Positions 33,860-45,974 of a stretch of DNA of 64,000 bases are shown one piece after another; the first letter of the stretch is position 1; each line of letters begins with the position of its first letter. The notes beneath the pieces are model-generated. The model was not told where the DNA came from. It ran no database searches and worked only from the letters and a program-made list of their open reading frames with translations. Location: NCBI GenBank assembly GCA_018343915.1, contig JABRWF010000002.1:2480001-2544000 (forward strand), written 5' to 3'. A program made the position numbers and the translations under genes. This DNA comes from Agroathelia rolfsii. Lineage: Eukaryota; Basidiomycota; Agaricomycetes; Amylocorticiales; Amylocorticiaceae.

Positions 33860-35537
33860 ATGTCCAAGACAGCAGACAAGGGCTCTGCTGAGCTGAATCC
33901 CAAGACAAACAGCTTTGAATTCTTTGGTCCACCTGGAACACTCTTCATCACACTTACAGTCCCCATAACCATCTATTCGCTCTTCTTCGCCTGTTCTGAA
34001 CGTTCCGGCGGATGCCCCCCACCCTTGGCAACATTTCCTGAACGCATCACCGAGAGTGTGACAAACCTAGACTGGTGGAAGGGGTTATGGGACCCTGAGG
34101 CCTTCCTTTTGTACCTTGGTTGGTACGCGTTTTGTGTCGTTGCCTGGTACATTCTACCAGGTGATATCGTGGAAGGAGTACAATTGCGCACGGGAGAACG
34201 TCTTACCTACAAAATAAATGGTGATATTCACTGCCTATGGCATCATTGACTCGAGACTCACCTATCAACTACAGCATTCTCGACATTCCTTGCAACACTG
34301 GGCCTCGTAGGCGGCTGGATTCTTCGTTTCGGTCCAGAACGCTTCACCATTTTCTATGATAAATGGGTTGGATTTGTCACTGCCTCCGTAATCATGTCCG
34401 TTGTTCAAGCACTTGCATGCTACGCCGCCTCCTTCCGTCAACGTGCTCTCCTGGCTCTTGGTGGAAACAGTGGCAGTTTCATCTATGACGTGCGTTGTCT
34501 GATACTAACGGTGACACCGCCATGACTTAATCTCCATTATGTAGTTCTTCATCGGACGTGAATTGAACCCTCGTATTGGATCGTTCGACGTCAAGTCATT
34601 CAACGAACTCCGACCTGGCCTCATTCTCTGGGTTCTCATCAACATCAGTATGGCTTGCGAGCAAGCTACCCGTCGTGGCGGTCTTTCTGAGGTCACAGAC
34701 TCTATGTGGCTCGTTTTGGCATTCCAGACGTGGTATGTTGCGGACGCTCTGTACAATGAGGTGAGCTCGTCGTCCAGAACTGAAACCAAGGACGCAAGCC
34801 CCTCACCTATCATATTTCTAGCCTGCTATCTTCACCACTATGGACATTACTACCGACGGCTTTGGATTTATGCTTTCTGTCGGCGACCTCGCCTGGGTGC
34901 CATTCACATACAGTCTACAGGCACGCTATCTTGCCTTCCGTCAGGTTGAGCTCGGGCCTCTTGCTACTGCGGGTGTTATAGCCGTTAATGCTGTAGGATA
35001 CTATATTTTCCGTGCCTCGAATGGCGAGAAGAACGACTTCCGTAATGGAAAGAACCCCAAGAGTGAGTTCAGCGGCCAATATGTTACACTTACTTTCTTA
35101 ATTTTCTTTTTCTGAATAGACCTGCAATTCATGACGACCGAACGCGGCTCGAAGCTGATCACATCCGGATGGTGGGGACGCTCTCGCCATCCCAACTACT
35201 TGTTTGTATTATTCCCTTGACTTTGATTACTAGCCACAAGTACTGACAGAACAACGTGTTTTCGATAGCGGTGACCTGTTGATGGCCTTGGCCTGGTCTC
35301 TCCCCACTGGCTTCGAAACCCCTTTGACCTACTTCTACGTGACCTACTTTGCTGTGCTGCTCATCCACCGTCAAAGACGCGATGATGAGAACTGCGAGAA
35401 AAAGTGCGTATTATTTTTTCTTTTCTTTATTCACTTTGCTTTGTCGATTGCTGAACATGTGCAATCATAGGTATGGCAAAGACTGGGAAAAATATAAAAA
35501 GCTGGTTCCTTACAGGATCATACCTTACGTTTATTAA
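33860..35537 (+). CDS. ERG24: Delta(14)-sterol reductase
   Basis: Seven exons encode a polytopic ER enzyme of the ERG4/ERG24 family that reduces the C14-15 double bond left by CYP51 in ergosterol synthesis. Visible signatures: [16 protein letters not shown] near the N-terminus, [20 protein letters not shown] (family signature 1, exon 3), and [20 protein letters not shown] spanning the junction after PNY (signature 2). The C-terminus has the usual [18 protein letters not shown] and ends RIIPYVY. The intron inside the Phe codon of PNYF starts GTTTGT. The fungal enzyme is the target of morpholine fungicides. It is probably co-regulated with other ergosterol genes, though the sequence does not show this. 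Confidence 0.96.
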
Positions 35538-36801
35538 TACAGTAGTATATTACTAGTCGTAGTACACCGTACAGGCTCACTTTTTCTTTGTGCTGCCTTC
35601 TTTTTTGTCTTTTGTGTGCTTTGATTTGCCTGTCAGTATCGGGCTTTGATGTTATCTGGCTACAAGTTCTCTTGAATGATACTGTAGTATGTTATATTCT
35701 TTTCCCTCGTGGAAATAAAATTATAGTATGATAAAATGATTGGTAGCATTTATTCACTCAACGAAACAAGACATGCAAATCAGACTTGATCGTTGTACTA
35801 TATTAACATTAGTGGTCCGAGTTGATTCAAAGCAGTTTCTTAACTGTAAATTCAATATGACTACAGACAAAAAGATGTCAATATCATTGTACCATGAATC
35901 ATACCCCGTAGCCAATCTATGAGAGAGAGGGGAAAGGTATTAAGGAAAGGAAAAGAAAATCAAGAAAGGTGAGAAGTAAAATCTGCTGTGAAGGGTGGAT
36001 AGTTGAGGTGTGTGTGTGTGGTCGTGCTGTGCCCTCCAACGTGGAATTTAGCTGAGCAACACCACGTGAGAAGGGGATTAACAATGGTGGCGCAAATACA
36101 GGAGCGGATGAGCGTGTGAGTGTTGTGTATACATGTGGGAAGATCAATGAAAAAGTGTTGGAACCAGTGAAGAACTGGAAAAAAAAAATCCAGATCCGAC
36201 ATGGTGGTAATGGTATACGTATGATTTATGATTATTAGAGGGTGAAAAAATATCACAGAGTTGGCTGCGCGGGAGGGAGTGAGTTTACGTATGGTAAGGA
36301 TCGTTAAGGGTTTCGTTGGTGTTGTAATAATAAAAAAGGAAGGAGGATTGAAAAGTAGTCGAAATAAGAGAGGGATTATACGGAGATTGGAAAAAAGCAG
36401 CGGAGAGAGAGGGAAAGAGAGGGGCCAAACATTGTTGTGGTGGTGAGCTGCGAGTCGAAAAGGACAGAAAATATATATAGAAAACACAGACCAAGGAAAG
36501 AAAGGAAAGGCTGTCAATGTGTGGATGTGGATGATGGTGGTATGGCTATGATGATGTCGAAGAGAATCCAGGCGGTATGTATGTATATTATCAATCCATC
36601 CATCCCAAAATTGTGTAGTAATCGTCTCAAGATATATATAAGAACAACAACAGAGAAAGAAAGAAAAAAGAAAGGGTCAAGGATGTGAGGATGATTAAAA
36701 AAAAAAAAAAAAGAGAGCCAAATGTGGTATCAACATAAAACTTGGAACACAAACACACACATGCACATGAAAAAGAGAACAGGGCCAACCACAACAACAA
36801 T
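35538..36801. other. Convergent region with strong purine strand bias
   Basis: About 1.26 kb between the ERG24 and NudE stop codons. From about 35920 to 36720 the + strand is strongly purine-rich (G/A tracts, A16 at 36697-36712, short AG and GT repeats), so the NudE strand is pyrimidine-rich; it may be the long NudE 3' UTR. A 185-codon minus-strand frame at 35960-36517 is made of this low-complexity sequence and is not taken as a gene. Confidence 0.45.
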
Positions 36802-39186
36802 TTAAGAACCAAACTCATCCGCACTCTTCCACCCGCCCGACGCCGACGGCGGCTTGCCAATCCGACTCTTCGACAGCACAGATGATAGCCCACCAGTCGA
36901 GCCGACTTTGGTCGACGCCACACGCATAGTCACGTTCGGATGGTAGGTATGGCCGCCGTAGAAATTCGATGACATACTATCATGTCTCGAGCCCGAGGAG
37001 GTAGAGGAGGCGGCGCTGCTCGCTGGACGGCTGGGGCTGCTCCCACTGCCCGTATATCCACCAGCAACCGTTCGCTCCTGTCGTCCGCCGAAATTGGGTA
37101 CGGAAGGTGTGATAATACTGCTGTGGCTTCCTGCTGAAGAGCGCTTGGACAGTACAGGCGTCTTGGCGCTAGCTGAACCCGTGGGTCTCTTGAGGCCAAA
37201 CCCGCCTATAGTGCTTGTAGAAAGTCCAGAATAGCTTAGGGCACTGCTTGGTAGTGGTATACCGGTCGGTGTTGTTGGTCGGGAAATCGGCGTCGGAATC
37301 GAGCTCGTTGTCGCCACCGTGCTCAGACTTGCGCCCGATAATCTCGACTGTGGCCGTCGTGGTACAGATGAGCTGGCCTTCTGCGCCAGGGGGGAGGCCA
37401 ACTCTTGGTTATTCGTGTTAGCAGCAGAGGTCCCTATCGACAAGAATTGGTGTGCTTTGAAGGAGTTGGGAGGCCCTGGATTGGAGAGACGTCTGCGAAC
37501 GCCAGCCTTTTCCTTTCCTGGAGACGGCGAATCCGCCACATCGAGGTAGACCCATCCGGAGTCAGTGTTCCCTTTATTCCTCCTTTCCGCAGTCTCGTCG
37601 ACGCTTCGCCTCGCCGATACAGGGGTATGCGTTCGGAAAACGTTATTTTGGACAGACACAGTGCGTTTCATGGCCGGAGCAGTTGATGAAGAGGAGGCCG
37701 TCTTGTTGGAGGCTGTGTTTGCTGCTGTGACGGCGTCGTTGTTTACTTTGGCCGTGATACTGCCCATACGCAAACGTCCTGTGATGGGTATACGCTGTTG
37801 AATGATGTTGAGGCGACCACGCATGTCCGTGAGCATCTGCTTGCTCTTGGAAGTCGAAGTCGACTTGGTAGACGATGTACTGGTAGTTGTCGCTCCTGTT
37901 GCGGCACGAGAGACAGCAGGTGGGCGGTATAAAGCCGAAACAGGAGAACGCACACGTGATGGTGGTGTTGATTTAGCGGTGGTGTTGTTCGGATTGAGAT
38001 GTGGGAGTGTAGTTGAACGATTCGCAGGGCTGAAGCCGGACGGAGGGCGCATGAGACTTGCGCCCAGGATTGGACGCTTGGATGGACTCTTGGACGGACT
38101 CTTGGATGGACTAGAAGGTATTCTGCTAGTAACTGTAACTCTAGTAGATGATGCAAGACCCCTTGCACGAGGCGTTCCCATGTTCTTACTGTGAGAAGAA
38201 GAAGGAGGTGTCGACATAGTAGAAGAAAAGAGGTCTTCCAGTTGCATATCAGGCACATGGGTATTGTCCAAGAGACTGTCAGTAGAGAAGTTGTCGGACT
38301 GAGATGTGACAGACAGTGAATTGATCGAGTCGTGTACACTAGAGCGTGTAGAGTGGAAAGACGTTCGAGATGCGTTAGACTGCGCAGCGACGAGTTGATC
38401 ACGAAGAACGGATATCTCGAGGTTGGCATCTGTAACGGTCAATGAGCGTACATCTTAAAGACAGGGAAATGCAGACGCCGCTACCGCGAAGATCATCCTT
38501 GAGCCGTTGGCATTCCTCTTCAAGGGTGGCCTTGTCAAGCAACTCATGTTCGAGAAGGATCTTTTCCTCTAGTGCGCGAGAATACTTGGCCTCGACATCA
38601 GCAAGACTAGAGGTAACTGCACGCTCATTCCTCTCCAAGTCGTCGTTCCCCATCTCTAATTCACGTAGTTGAATCTTGATCTTCTGGTGGTCCTGCCTCA
38701 GAGTGTCAAGTTCGCGCTGTAATGACGTCGTGGTTGTGTTGTGGGTAGTCTGGAGTTGCATAAATTTGGACTTTCAAGGCGAAAGACGATGCCAAAACAA
38801 TTCCCGCATTAGGCATGAACGCAAATATGAATGAATACAATGCTCACCTTCCACTCCTCTCGCTCATTTTCTGCTTTGGCAACCTTAATCTGGAGGTCTT
38901 GGTGGGCCTGCTCGGTGCGTTCAAGCTCCCGCTCGAGCTCATCTTCAAGTTCCTTGCTCGATGTTTGGAATTCCTGAAGCTCGTTTCGCGTCTCCTCGAG
39001 CATATCGGCCATTTGCTGGTATTTAGCCTTCCAGTCGACAGGTTGACTGGGGGCGGAGGTGTAACTAGAGGACAGAGGATTCGGCCGTCAGCAAGACGCA
39101 TGGCACGACAAGGAGGGGAGCTGGGTGGGCAGAGTGGGTGTGGGTGGAATGGCGTACTTGATCTGGCTGTCATCCATGGATCCCAT
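36802..39186 (-). CDS. nudE: NudE/NDEL1-like dynein regulator
   Basis: The start MGSMDDSQI at 39186 is joined by an intron to NYTSAPSQPVDWKAKYQQM. A long coiled coil follows (NELQEFQTSSKELEDELERE, HQDLQIKVAKAENEREEWK, then SKFMQLQTTHN to CQRLKDDLR over about 170 residues), the NudE hallmark that binds LIS1 and dynein. The C-terminal 500 residues are disordered, Ser/Thr/Pro-rich, with three tandem SPSK repeats near 38070-38125 that look like CDK sites. NudE tethers LIS1/NudF to cytoplasmic dynein for nuclear migration. An alternative start is the second Met (39177). An intron follows REEWK and another follows KDDLR. Confidence 0.92.
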
Positions 39187-39885
39187 GGCTCTGTGAAGCG
39201 CATCGGTAGGGCGGAGGACGGCCGTCATGGACAGAGAGGAGGCAGACACTGGCAAGTTGCAACGGCGCACGAAATGATCGCCCCCTTTCGCACCGGAGCC
39301 AAATCCAGCGCGGAGACAACAGAAATCAATCCACGTTTTTCTGCCTCTGGCCACTATCAGGTTCGCCTTTATGAAAGAAGGGCATCCATTTGATAAATCA
39401 CCCTTGTTATTCCTTGCTTCTTTGACTACTGCACAATGGGTTTATTTGTAGAATCGTGTATATCCAAACTTCACAAACTTGATGTGGCGATCACAAATCT
39501 CATCTTGGTAGCATAATCATTGTCACTTTCTATCCCAGTGAATTCGATTCCAACGAATTTTAGAAACGAAAAAAATAGTGCCGCATGAGTGAGTGCATGA
39601 GTCACTACTGATATAGACACCCCCACTTGAGCTGAGGCCACTATATAACGTAATAGTGACGACAAACTAGGGCAATGGGCATCAAAGACCGAGTGTTGCA
39701 TGTGCCCGGGATATACATCCCAAGCATCGGTCAATGGCACAACATTGCCGGTCATCCAAGCTCTCCATATGTCATTTTTCAGTGATCATGATCTGTTATC
39801 AGCTCTGACTACAATCCAAGTTTTTTGTTTTTTTTTTATGTACATAAATTAATATTCAGAGACAGCAAAAAGAAATAAATTGTGC
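39187..39885. other. Intergenic region, NudE promoter
   Basis: About 700 bp upstream of NudE and downstream of the CSL4 stop codon. A 94-codon frame at 39471-39755 has no motif. Nothing else recognised. Confidence 0.35.
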
Positions 39886-40566
39886 CTATAACCCCTCCGG
39901 TTTGGCGCATTTCCTCTTTTCGATACGATTCGTCTTGGGGCACCTCATCTCCTGCCAGGACACAGGCTCCATCGTCGCACCTGCCTCGCTAGTAGCAAAA
40001 ATGACACCGAGATCGTTTCTCGCCGTGGTCACATAATAGCTTCTCGCGTCACCAAGAGAGATCTTGCCGAGTTTCATCCAGACAGTCAGAGGATGTAATC
40101 AGACACAAGAAACGTGGGCTGTATGAAAAAGCCAACATACAACCAAGCCTCTGACAACGTCACCTCCTCTGAAGCAATCACTAATCTTCACTTTGTCTTT
40201 TTCCGTGGCACGTACGTCCTGTGTTCGGATCACACCTGTAAATTCTTCGCCTGGGGGCAGCGGAATGCCGTCGACGACTGTAATGGACAGCAGAGCCTGC
40301 AAGGGGGAGAGGCGCGTGATCGTACCCAGGACGACTGAGTTGGGCGCCGGGGCTTTGGGGCGAGGGCGTGAGATGGCGAGAGTCTGGATGGGGCGCGCAT
40401 GTCGCAGATGGTGTCAAGAGACGAGATAGATACGAACGGATCCTTGGTACTGGGGCTCGCCAACGAGGCTTGCCCGGGGCTCATTGGGCGCCCTGAGATA
40501 GATACCCGAGCCGAACGAGGGCGCTGGGCCTCGGGGGAGTGTAACAGGCTGGCCAGGGAGGAGCAT
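39886..40566 (-). CDS. CSL4: Exosome complex RNA-binding cap subunit Csl4
   Basis: Three exons, about 200 residues. The N-terminal domain starts [19 protein letters not shown] and SGIYLRAP, the usual Csl4 opening. A 53-nt intron (donor GTTCGT, acceptor ATCCAG) leads to the S1 RNA-binding domain: [48 protein letters not shown]. The last intron must end at CTCGGCAAG to give [20 protein letters not shown], the family's most conserved block. The protein ends with three cysteines and basic residues ([12 protein letters not shown]) in place of the full zinc ribbon of animal and archaeal homologues. Csl4 caps the nine-subunit RNA exosome. It is head-to-head with the E2 gene. Confidence 0.93.
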
Positions 40567-40725
40567 GGGTAAAGTATAGATATAAAATAATAATCATGTA
40601 TTTTGTGTTGTATGAGAGGGTCGCAGTGATGCGCCTCTGCCGGAGTTTGAAAAGAGCCAGTGAATTTCAGTAATCTATTTCATCCCGGGACGCTCCCTCG
40701 CTATTCCTCCATCCCATCTTGTCCA
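40567..40725. promoter_or_regulatory. Very short bidirectional promoter, CSL4 / PDC E2
   Basis: Only 159 bp lie between the two divergent start codons, so transcription of an exosome subunit and a mitochondrial dehydrogenase subunit is driven from one shared region. Confidence 0.55.
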
Positions 40726-42328
40726 ATGGCCTCTGCGCTCGCTCGCTCCATCCTCACCCGTCGTATGTGTTCTTGCTTCAGAATACACTCTCTTCTAGCC
40801 CGCTAACAAGCCCACCCACAGGTCTCCATGTCTCCGCAAGGAGGAACGCGCTCTCCAAATTCGCCATGCCGGCCATGAGCCCAACCATGACGGAGGGTGG
40901 TATTGCTTCCTGGAAGAAGAAGGAGGGCGAGTCATTCGCTGCTGGCGACGTCTTGCTTGAAATTGCACGTCTTTCTTTCTCTGCCTTTCTTTTGGCATAT
41001 AACTCATGTATACCCCCAACAGGAGACCGACAAGGCAACCATTGACGTTGAGGCCCAGGACGATGGTATCCTCGCTAAAATTATTGTAAGATATATTCTA
41101 TTGTGCATACGTCCAAATACACGTCATCTTACGCGTCGTCTTGCTCCCGCGTAGTCTGCTGATGGTTCCAAGGGCGTCCAAGTCGGATCGACCATTGCCA
41201 TCCTGGCTGAGGAGGGTGACGACCTCTCTGGTGCTGACAAGCTTGCTTCAGAGGCTCAGTCACAACCTGCTGCACCCAAGCAGGAGAAGGCAGAGGAGCC
41301 CCCCAAGGCCCCTGAGCCTACTCCCGAGCCCAATGAATCCAACACCTTCAAGGAGGACTCCAAGCCCGACTTGCCTATTGGCGACAGGATATTCGCCTCG
41401 CCCCTCGCCAAAAAGATTGCTCTCGAGCGTGGTATTCCTCTTGCCAAAGTCAAGGGCACCGGTCCCAACGGTCGCATTCTCCGCGAGGACGTTGAGAAGT
41501 TCAAACCTGAGGCGGCAGGCTCAGCTGCACCCGCCACGGCCTCCGCTTCAGCAGAGGCAGAATACATCGACGCCCCCGTGTCGAACATGCGCCGCACGAT
41601 TGGCCAGCGTCTGACACAGTCCAAGCAGGAGTTGCCTCACTACTACCTGACCATGGATATCAACATGGACAAGGTTCTCAAGCTCCGCGAGGTCTTCAAC
41701 GCGACCCTGGCCGAGAAGGGCGCCAAACTGAGCGTGAATGACTTCATTATCAAGGCCGTCTCGTGTGCCCTGGCAGATGTGCCCGAGGCTAACTCGGCCT
41801 GGTTGGGTGAGGTGATTCGCACATACAAGAAGGCGGATATCTCGGTTGCTGTTGCCACCCCCACTGGTTTGATCACCCCCATAATCAAGGATGTTGGCTC
41901 CAAGGGTCTCGCCTCTATCTCGTCCGAAGCCAAGACCCTGGCCAAGAAGGCTAGGGATGGCAAGCTTGCTCCCCAGGAGTACCAGGTAAGGGTTTTACGT
42001 GTTTTGCTGTGAAACCAGCGAAAAAGTGCTGAACATGATCCTTTTTTTTCCCCTCTAGGGTGGCACATTCACTATCTCCAACCTGGGCATGTACGATATC
42101 TCTCACTTCACTGCCATCATCAACCCGCCCCAATCATGCATCCTCGCTGTGGGCACGACAAAGCCTACGCTCGTACCCGCACCCGAGGAGGAGCGTGGCT
42201 TCAAGACTGCCCAAATCATGAAGGTCACCCTCAGCTCGGACCACCGAACCGTCGACGGCGCCGTCGGTGCCAGGTGGCTCCAGGCCTTCAAGGGCTACCT
42301 TGAAAACCCGCTGACGTTCATGCTCTAA
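40726..42328 (+). CDS. LAT1: Dihydrolipoamide acetyltransferase, pyruvate dehydrogenase E2
   Basis: A short mitochondrial presequence ([13 protein letters not shown]) precedes the lipoyl domain, with the lipoylated Lys in ETDKATID. A Pro/Glu/Ala-rich linker leads to the E1/E3-binding domain ([34 protein letters not shown]). The catalytic acyltransferase domain begins around [11 protein letters not shown] and includes [21 protein letters not shown] and the active-site motif DHRTVDG, ending LENPLTFML. It forms the core of the mitochondrial pyruvate dehydrogenase complex and transfers acetyl groups to CoA. Exons are joined by four short introns; intron 1 splits an Arg codon in the presequence. 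The coding part is more GC-rich than its surroundings, as in highly expressed genes. It needs lipoate made with the mitochondrial ACP encoded at 7 kb. Confidence 0.97.
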
Positions 42329-42584
42329 TGCGCATGCATATGAGCAGTGGGTAGGCATGGTGTCGGGATGGGGTGTATTCCCTCATGGGAATATAGCGCT
42401 GGATCTTTCTCTTTTACATGTTTTTATTACGTTTATATAGACAGCCTATAATTGACTAGTTTCTGGCTTCTCAAATTGCATTCGGGATATAGAGAAATGA
42501 AAATGTGTGAAAAATAATAAATGGGCGAATGCAATGACAGATAAGCGTGAATGAAAAATACAGGTCTTGGACGTATTGAATACA

Positions 42585-44961
42585 CTAGGAAGATGTCTGT
42601 GCTTGTCGTTTCTTTTCCTTGTCCAGCTGTTGTTTGCGCTTGGTCAATTTTTCCCGCTGAATACATCATGACAAACCGGTTAGTTAGAAACAAAATAGGA
42701 ATAGTACAGAATGAGAAAAAAAAAGCATACCTCTGCAGCCTTCTTGGCCTGACTGTACTTAATCTTCTCATACAGCTTCTTCTGCTTATTGCTCATCATC
42801 ATCTTGTTCATATCGACCTCCTCCGTGATCGTGGCAGAAGCAGCACCCTCTGCGTTCTTATTCTTCTTGCGAGACTTGCGCACCTCCTTCTCGAACGTGC
42901 CATAGTCAATGCCCGCCGCTTCCGCAGCGAGCTCTGCAGCGCGAAGCGCGGCTGGATCCTCGGATGATACATCCGCAATTGCCTTAAGCGCTTTTCGTTT
43001 CTTGCTGTTGCTGCTCTTTTTCGTTGAAGCTGGAGTCGGTTCCTCTTCGTCCTCCTCTCCCTCCTCTTCGTCCTCCTCTCCCTCATCTTCGTCCTCCTCA
43101 ACATCAACATCGGGTTCATCCTCACCCTCAATCTCGTCTTCTTCCTCACTTTCATCCTCACCTCCCTCATCTTCACCATCCACCATCTCTGCATCACCCT
43201 CCCTATCCACCGTCTTCGCAGCAGCAGCATCAGCCTCAGCGTTGTCCGCCACCAACGGATCATACGCCCCCTCCAGGTCCCCGAACGGACTCAAATGCGG
43301 TGGCAGCTCCTTCCCTTGCAAATAAGGCTCCTCCAACAAAATCTTGCCCGCATTGATACAGTCCACAATCCACTGCGGCTGCACATATTTGCGGCTCAGC
43401 CTCCTCTTCCTCTCCTCTTCGCTTTCTTTCCTGTTGGCATTGGCAGGCAAAGGACGGTCGATAATAACGTGTGTAATAGTCTCGTCGGACTCGTCTGCAA
43501 TAGGTGAGCCAGAGCCGGATGAGGCTGGCCAACCGATACGTCCGCCAAAGGAGCGCACGAGGAATTCAAAGATGGAGCGGGATGTTTCGCGTGAGAGCCA
43601 GAACGTGTACGGCCCGAAGAGAGTCGTTGATAGTGGACGGGGGAGGGCGGAGATGGTTTGGAGAGTAGGCAGAACGGCGGCGGTGGCGTCAGCTGTCGAC
43701 GGTTCACCATCCGTGTTTTTTGTTGAACTGTGAATGACGAATTCCTCATCGACCTCACCGGTGGCGGCGGGAGCATCAACAGCCATGTTTTCTTCATCAG
43801 TATCCTCGGCCTCATCCTTTTCTGATGGTACTGGGGCGGAGGAGGCGTCTAGGCTGCGGATTACCTTGCGCACGTCCTTGCCCGAGACGGTCTTGCCGTT
43901 CACTTCGACCTGTGCCGCTGATGACTTTTTAGTTGTGGGTGCTGATGCGTTGCTAGCAATCTTGCGCGCTGAATCCTGTAGGCTGTAGGCGCCAACGCCT
44001 GCGGCGGTCTCGGCTTTTTTGATATCGAGTGGAGGTGGGTAGACGAGGCCGAGGTCGGTATAAAGTTTGAAGAAGACAAAGCCGAGCAGGGTCTGGTAAA
44101 GCTCCAAGAATGTGAGCATCACTCGAACATCTACGTCTGTAGGGATCTATAGGTGTATTCTTTTAGCGATGAAGGTGTTAATTGATGGTAGGAAACAGCC
44201 GTACGTATTGTGTGAAGCTGTAAGGTACTAGCCAGGTGACAGTTTGATCGCAAACTTCAGCTTGATAATAAACGCCCTTGATGGACAAGAAGCATTTTCG
44301 AAGAGAGTGCGTGTGCATGATGTATAGCTGCCACTCTGCCGCGAGCCTTGCGCAGTTCTCGACGAGTGCGGGCGAGACCCGTCCGTCTGACGGGAGCGAG
44401 GCAAAGAGGAAAATCATACAAAGTGCATCATCTATATCGCGCACGGCGTCGATGAAAGACGGGTATCTATATTCATTGCCAACCTTGAGATTAGAAGCTG
44501 TGGATTTTCAGCAGTTTCTTGATACGTACCGCTCCTTGATAATGTGATCTAGCTTGTAGACGGGCTTGTTGTCCTCAAGGCTTTTTGCACTGCTCCATTC
44601 ACCTCTTCCAATTGCCCTCGAAAGCTTTTTGGCAAAAGCTTTATGTTCTCGCAGTTTTCGGAGGACAGGCTCGTGGGCGAGGTATGCGATGTCTTTTTGG
44701 TAGTAGAACGATGTCGGCGCGGAGTTCCCCTTGTTAGCCTTTTTACGATGCCGGGGCTCTCTTGGATAGATGCCTACAGTTTTTAGCAGCTCATGTTTAA
44801 TACCTACCCATAATCCAGATGAGAGGGAATCCAGAATGACCTTTCAAGATGCAGAGCCTTCTAAAGTCTGCCAGAGAGCATTGCAATTTTTTCGTCGCTG
44901 CCGAGCGTGTGATATATGCCTTGGCGGCACCAGCCTTTCCTTTAGATTTTATGCGACCCAT
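42585..44961 (-). CDS. NOP7: Pescadillo homologue, ribosome biogenesis
   Basis: The start [20 protein letters not shown] leads into the pescadillo N-terminal domain ([19 protein letters not shown], then [20 protein letters not shown]). Next come [34 protein letters not shown] and [24 protein letters not shown] domain lies between [17 protein letters not shown] and [15 protein letters not shown]. After it is an extended Asp/Glu-rich tract encoded at about 43020-43240 by CTC/TTC-type repeats on the + strand, then a Lys-rich tail; the last exon ends KKRQAQTSS. In yeast Nop7 with Erb1 and Ytm1 forms the PeBoW complex needed for 27S rRNA processing. About six exons; all key junctions are in phase. 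Confidence 0.95.
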
Positions 44962-45345
44962 TGTGTCTGATTATATTGAATAATATGCCCCCAATACAAG
45001 CAGTTCGAGATGGCAACTATGAGAGCTAGTACCAGTAGAGCTTTTCGGGCTTGTGGAAGGTTGCAGATCTGGAATTTGTTCACAACTTTTTGCTTCCGGA
45101 GATTGAATTCGTGACTGCCCTTTCCGCAAGACGCTGCAACCAGTGCCCCGCAAATGGGTCATTTCACTATCACTTCTTTTGCTAGGTTAGGCAAGCTCGT
45201 TGTGCAATTTCATTTACGGCTAGGAGCATATAACATCTGAAGTACTATACACATTTGGGAGAGGGGCTAATAGTATGTTTGTGTGGTCGTAAGTATGGAC
45301 TGAAACAAATAATAGAATATTGTGTGGAAACTAGATATTGGTAAA

Positions 45346-45974
45346 TTAGTTGGACAGATCTAACGTATGCATTTTGGTGGGACTGATAGGTTGTCTTTCG
45401 GAGAGCCTGGTAGCAGAGAGAATCTTTCTGAGAACTCCGGAAAGAGACCGAGACTAATGTAGTAGGTGAATGTTAGTTGTCGTATCCAGGATGACACGGT
45501 TGCTACAACGCACCAATATCTTGGCCTTTGTGAAGGTTCGGCGTTCATTTGGTTTCTGAGTTTTGCATTCCAGTCGAGCTTCAAAGCTTGGCTCTGAAGT
45601 GGAATGTACGACACTGGTATCGGCAGTCATCTGGGTTCGGAGAAGCAAATGGTTATTGTTGGTACATTGTGTTAGAGAGATTAGTACCCACGGATGATGT
45701 ACCCGAATAAGCATCCGTAAACTCCGTGCTTCCAGCGCGATAGTCAACTGTCTGCTGTTTGCGTTATGAGCGTTGGTTGATGAAGAGAGCAGACCAAAAG
45801 TACATAAAGGGGGCTTACCATGAGCATATCATACGGCCCATCCTCATCTTCATCGAGATGGATAGTTACAGGAACAGTCTCGGGTTGAGGTGCATCATCC
45901 AGTTCTGGGGGAGGAAGGAAGGCGCAATAAACGACGAGGGAAAAGGAAGGATAGGGCTGTCGAAGGGGCTGCAT
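45346..45974 (-). CDS. Putative small orphan protein
   Basis: Not recognised. Exon 1 begins MQPLRQPYPSFSLVVYCAFL and ends with an acidic stretch (LDEDEDGPYDMLM) at a good GTAAGC donor. Three further exons can be joined in phase: LTIALEARSLRMLIR, then MTADTSVVHSTSEPSFEARL to TKAKIL, then SRSLSGVLRKILSATRLSER ending at TAA 45346-45348. All introns are phase 0 with GT-AG ends (GTAAGC, GTACAT, GTGCGT). The product would be about 135-150 residues. Simple read-through of exon 2 is an alternative. The N-terminal hydrophobic patch is too weak to call a signal peptide. Confidence 0.42.

Noticed and set aside
35960..36517. 185-codon minus-strand frame, hydrophobic and His/Thr-rich
   Set aside because: Lies in the low-complexity pyrimidine-rich stretch beyond NudE; repetitive composition explains the open frame.
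37743..38429. 228-codon minus-strand frame
   Set aside because: Alternative frame of the NudE C-terminal exon, which itself has a clear coding frame linked to the coiled coil.
42909..43325. Serine-rich 138-codon plus-strand frame
   Set aside because: Antisense of the Asp/Glu-rich tract of pescadillo; the Ser run is an artefact of the repeat.
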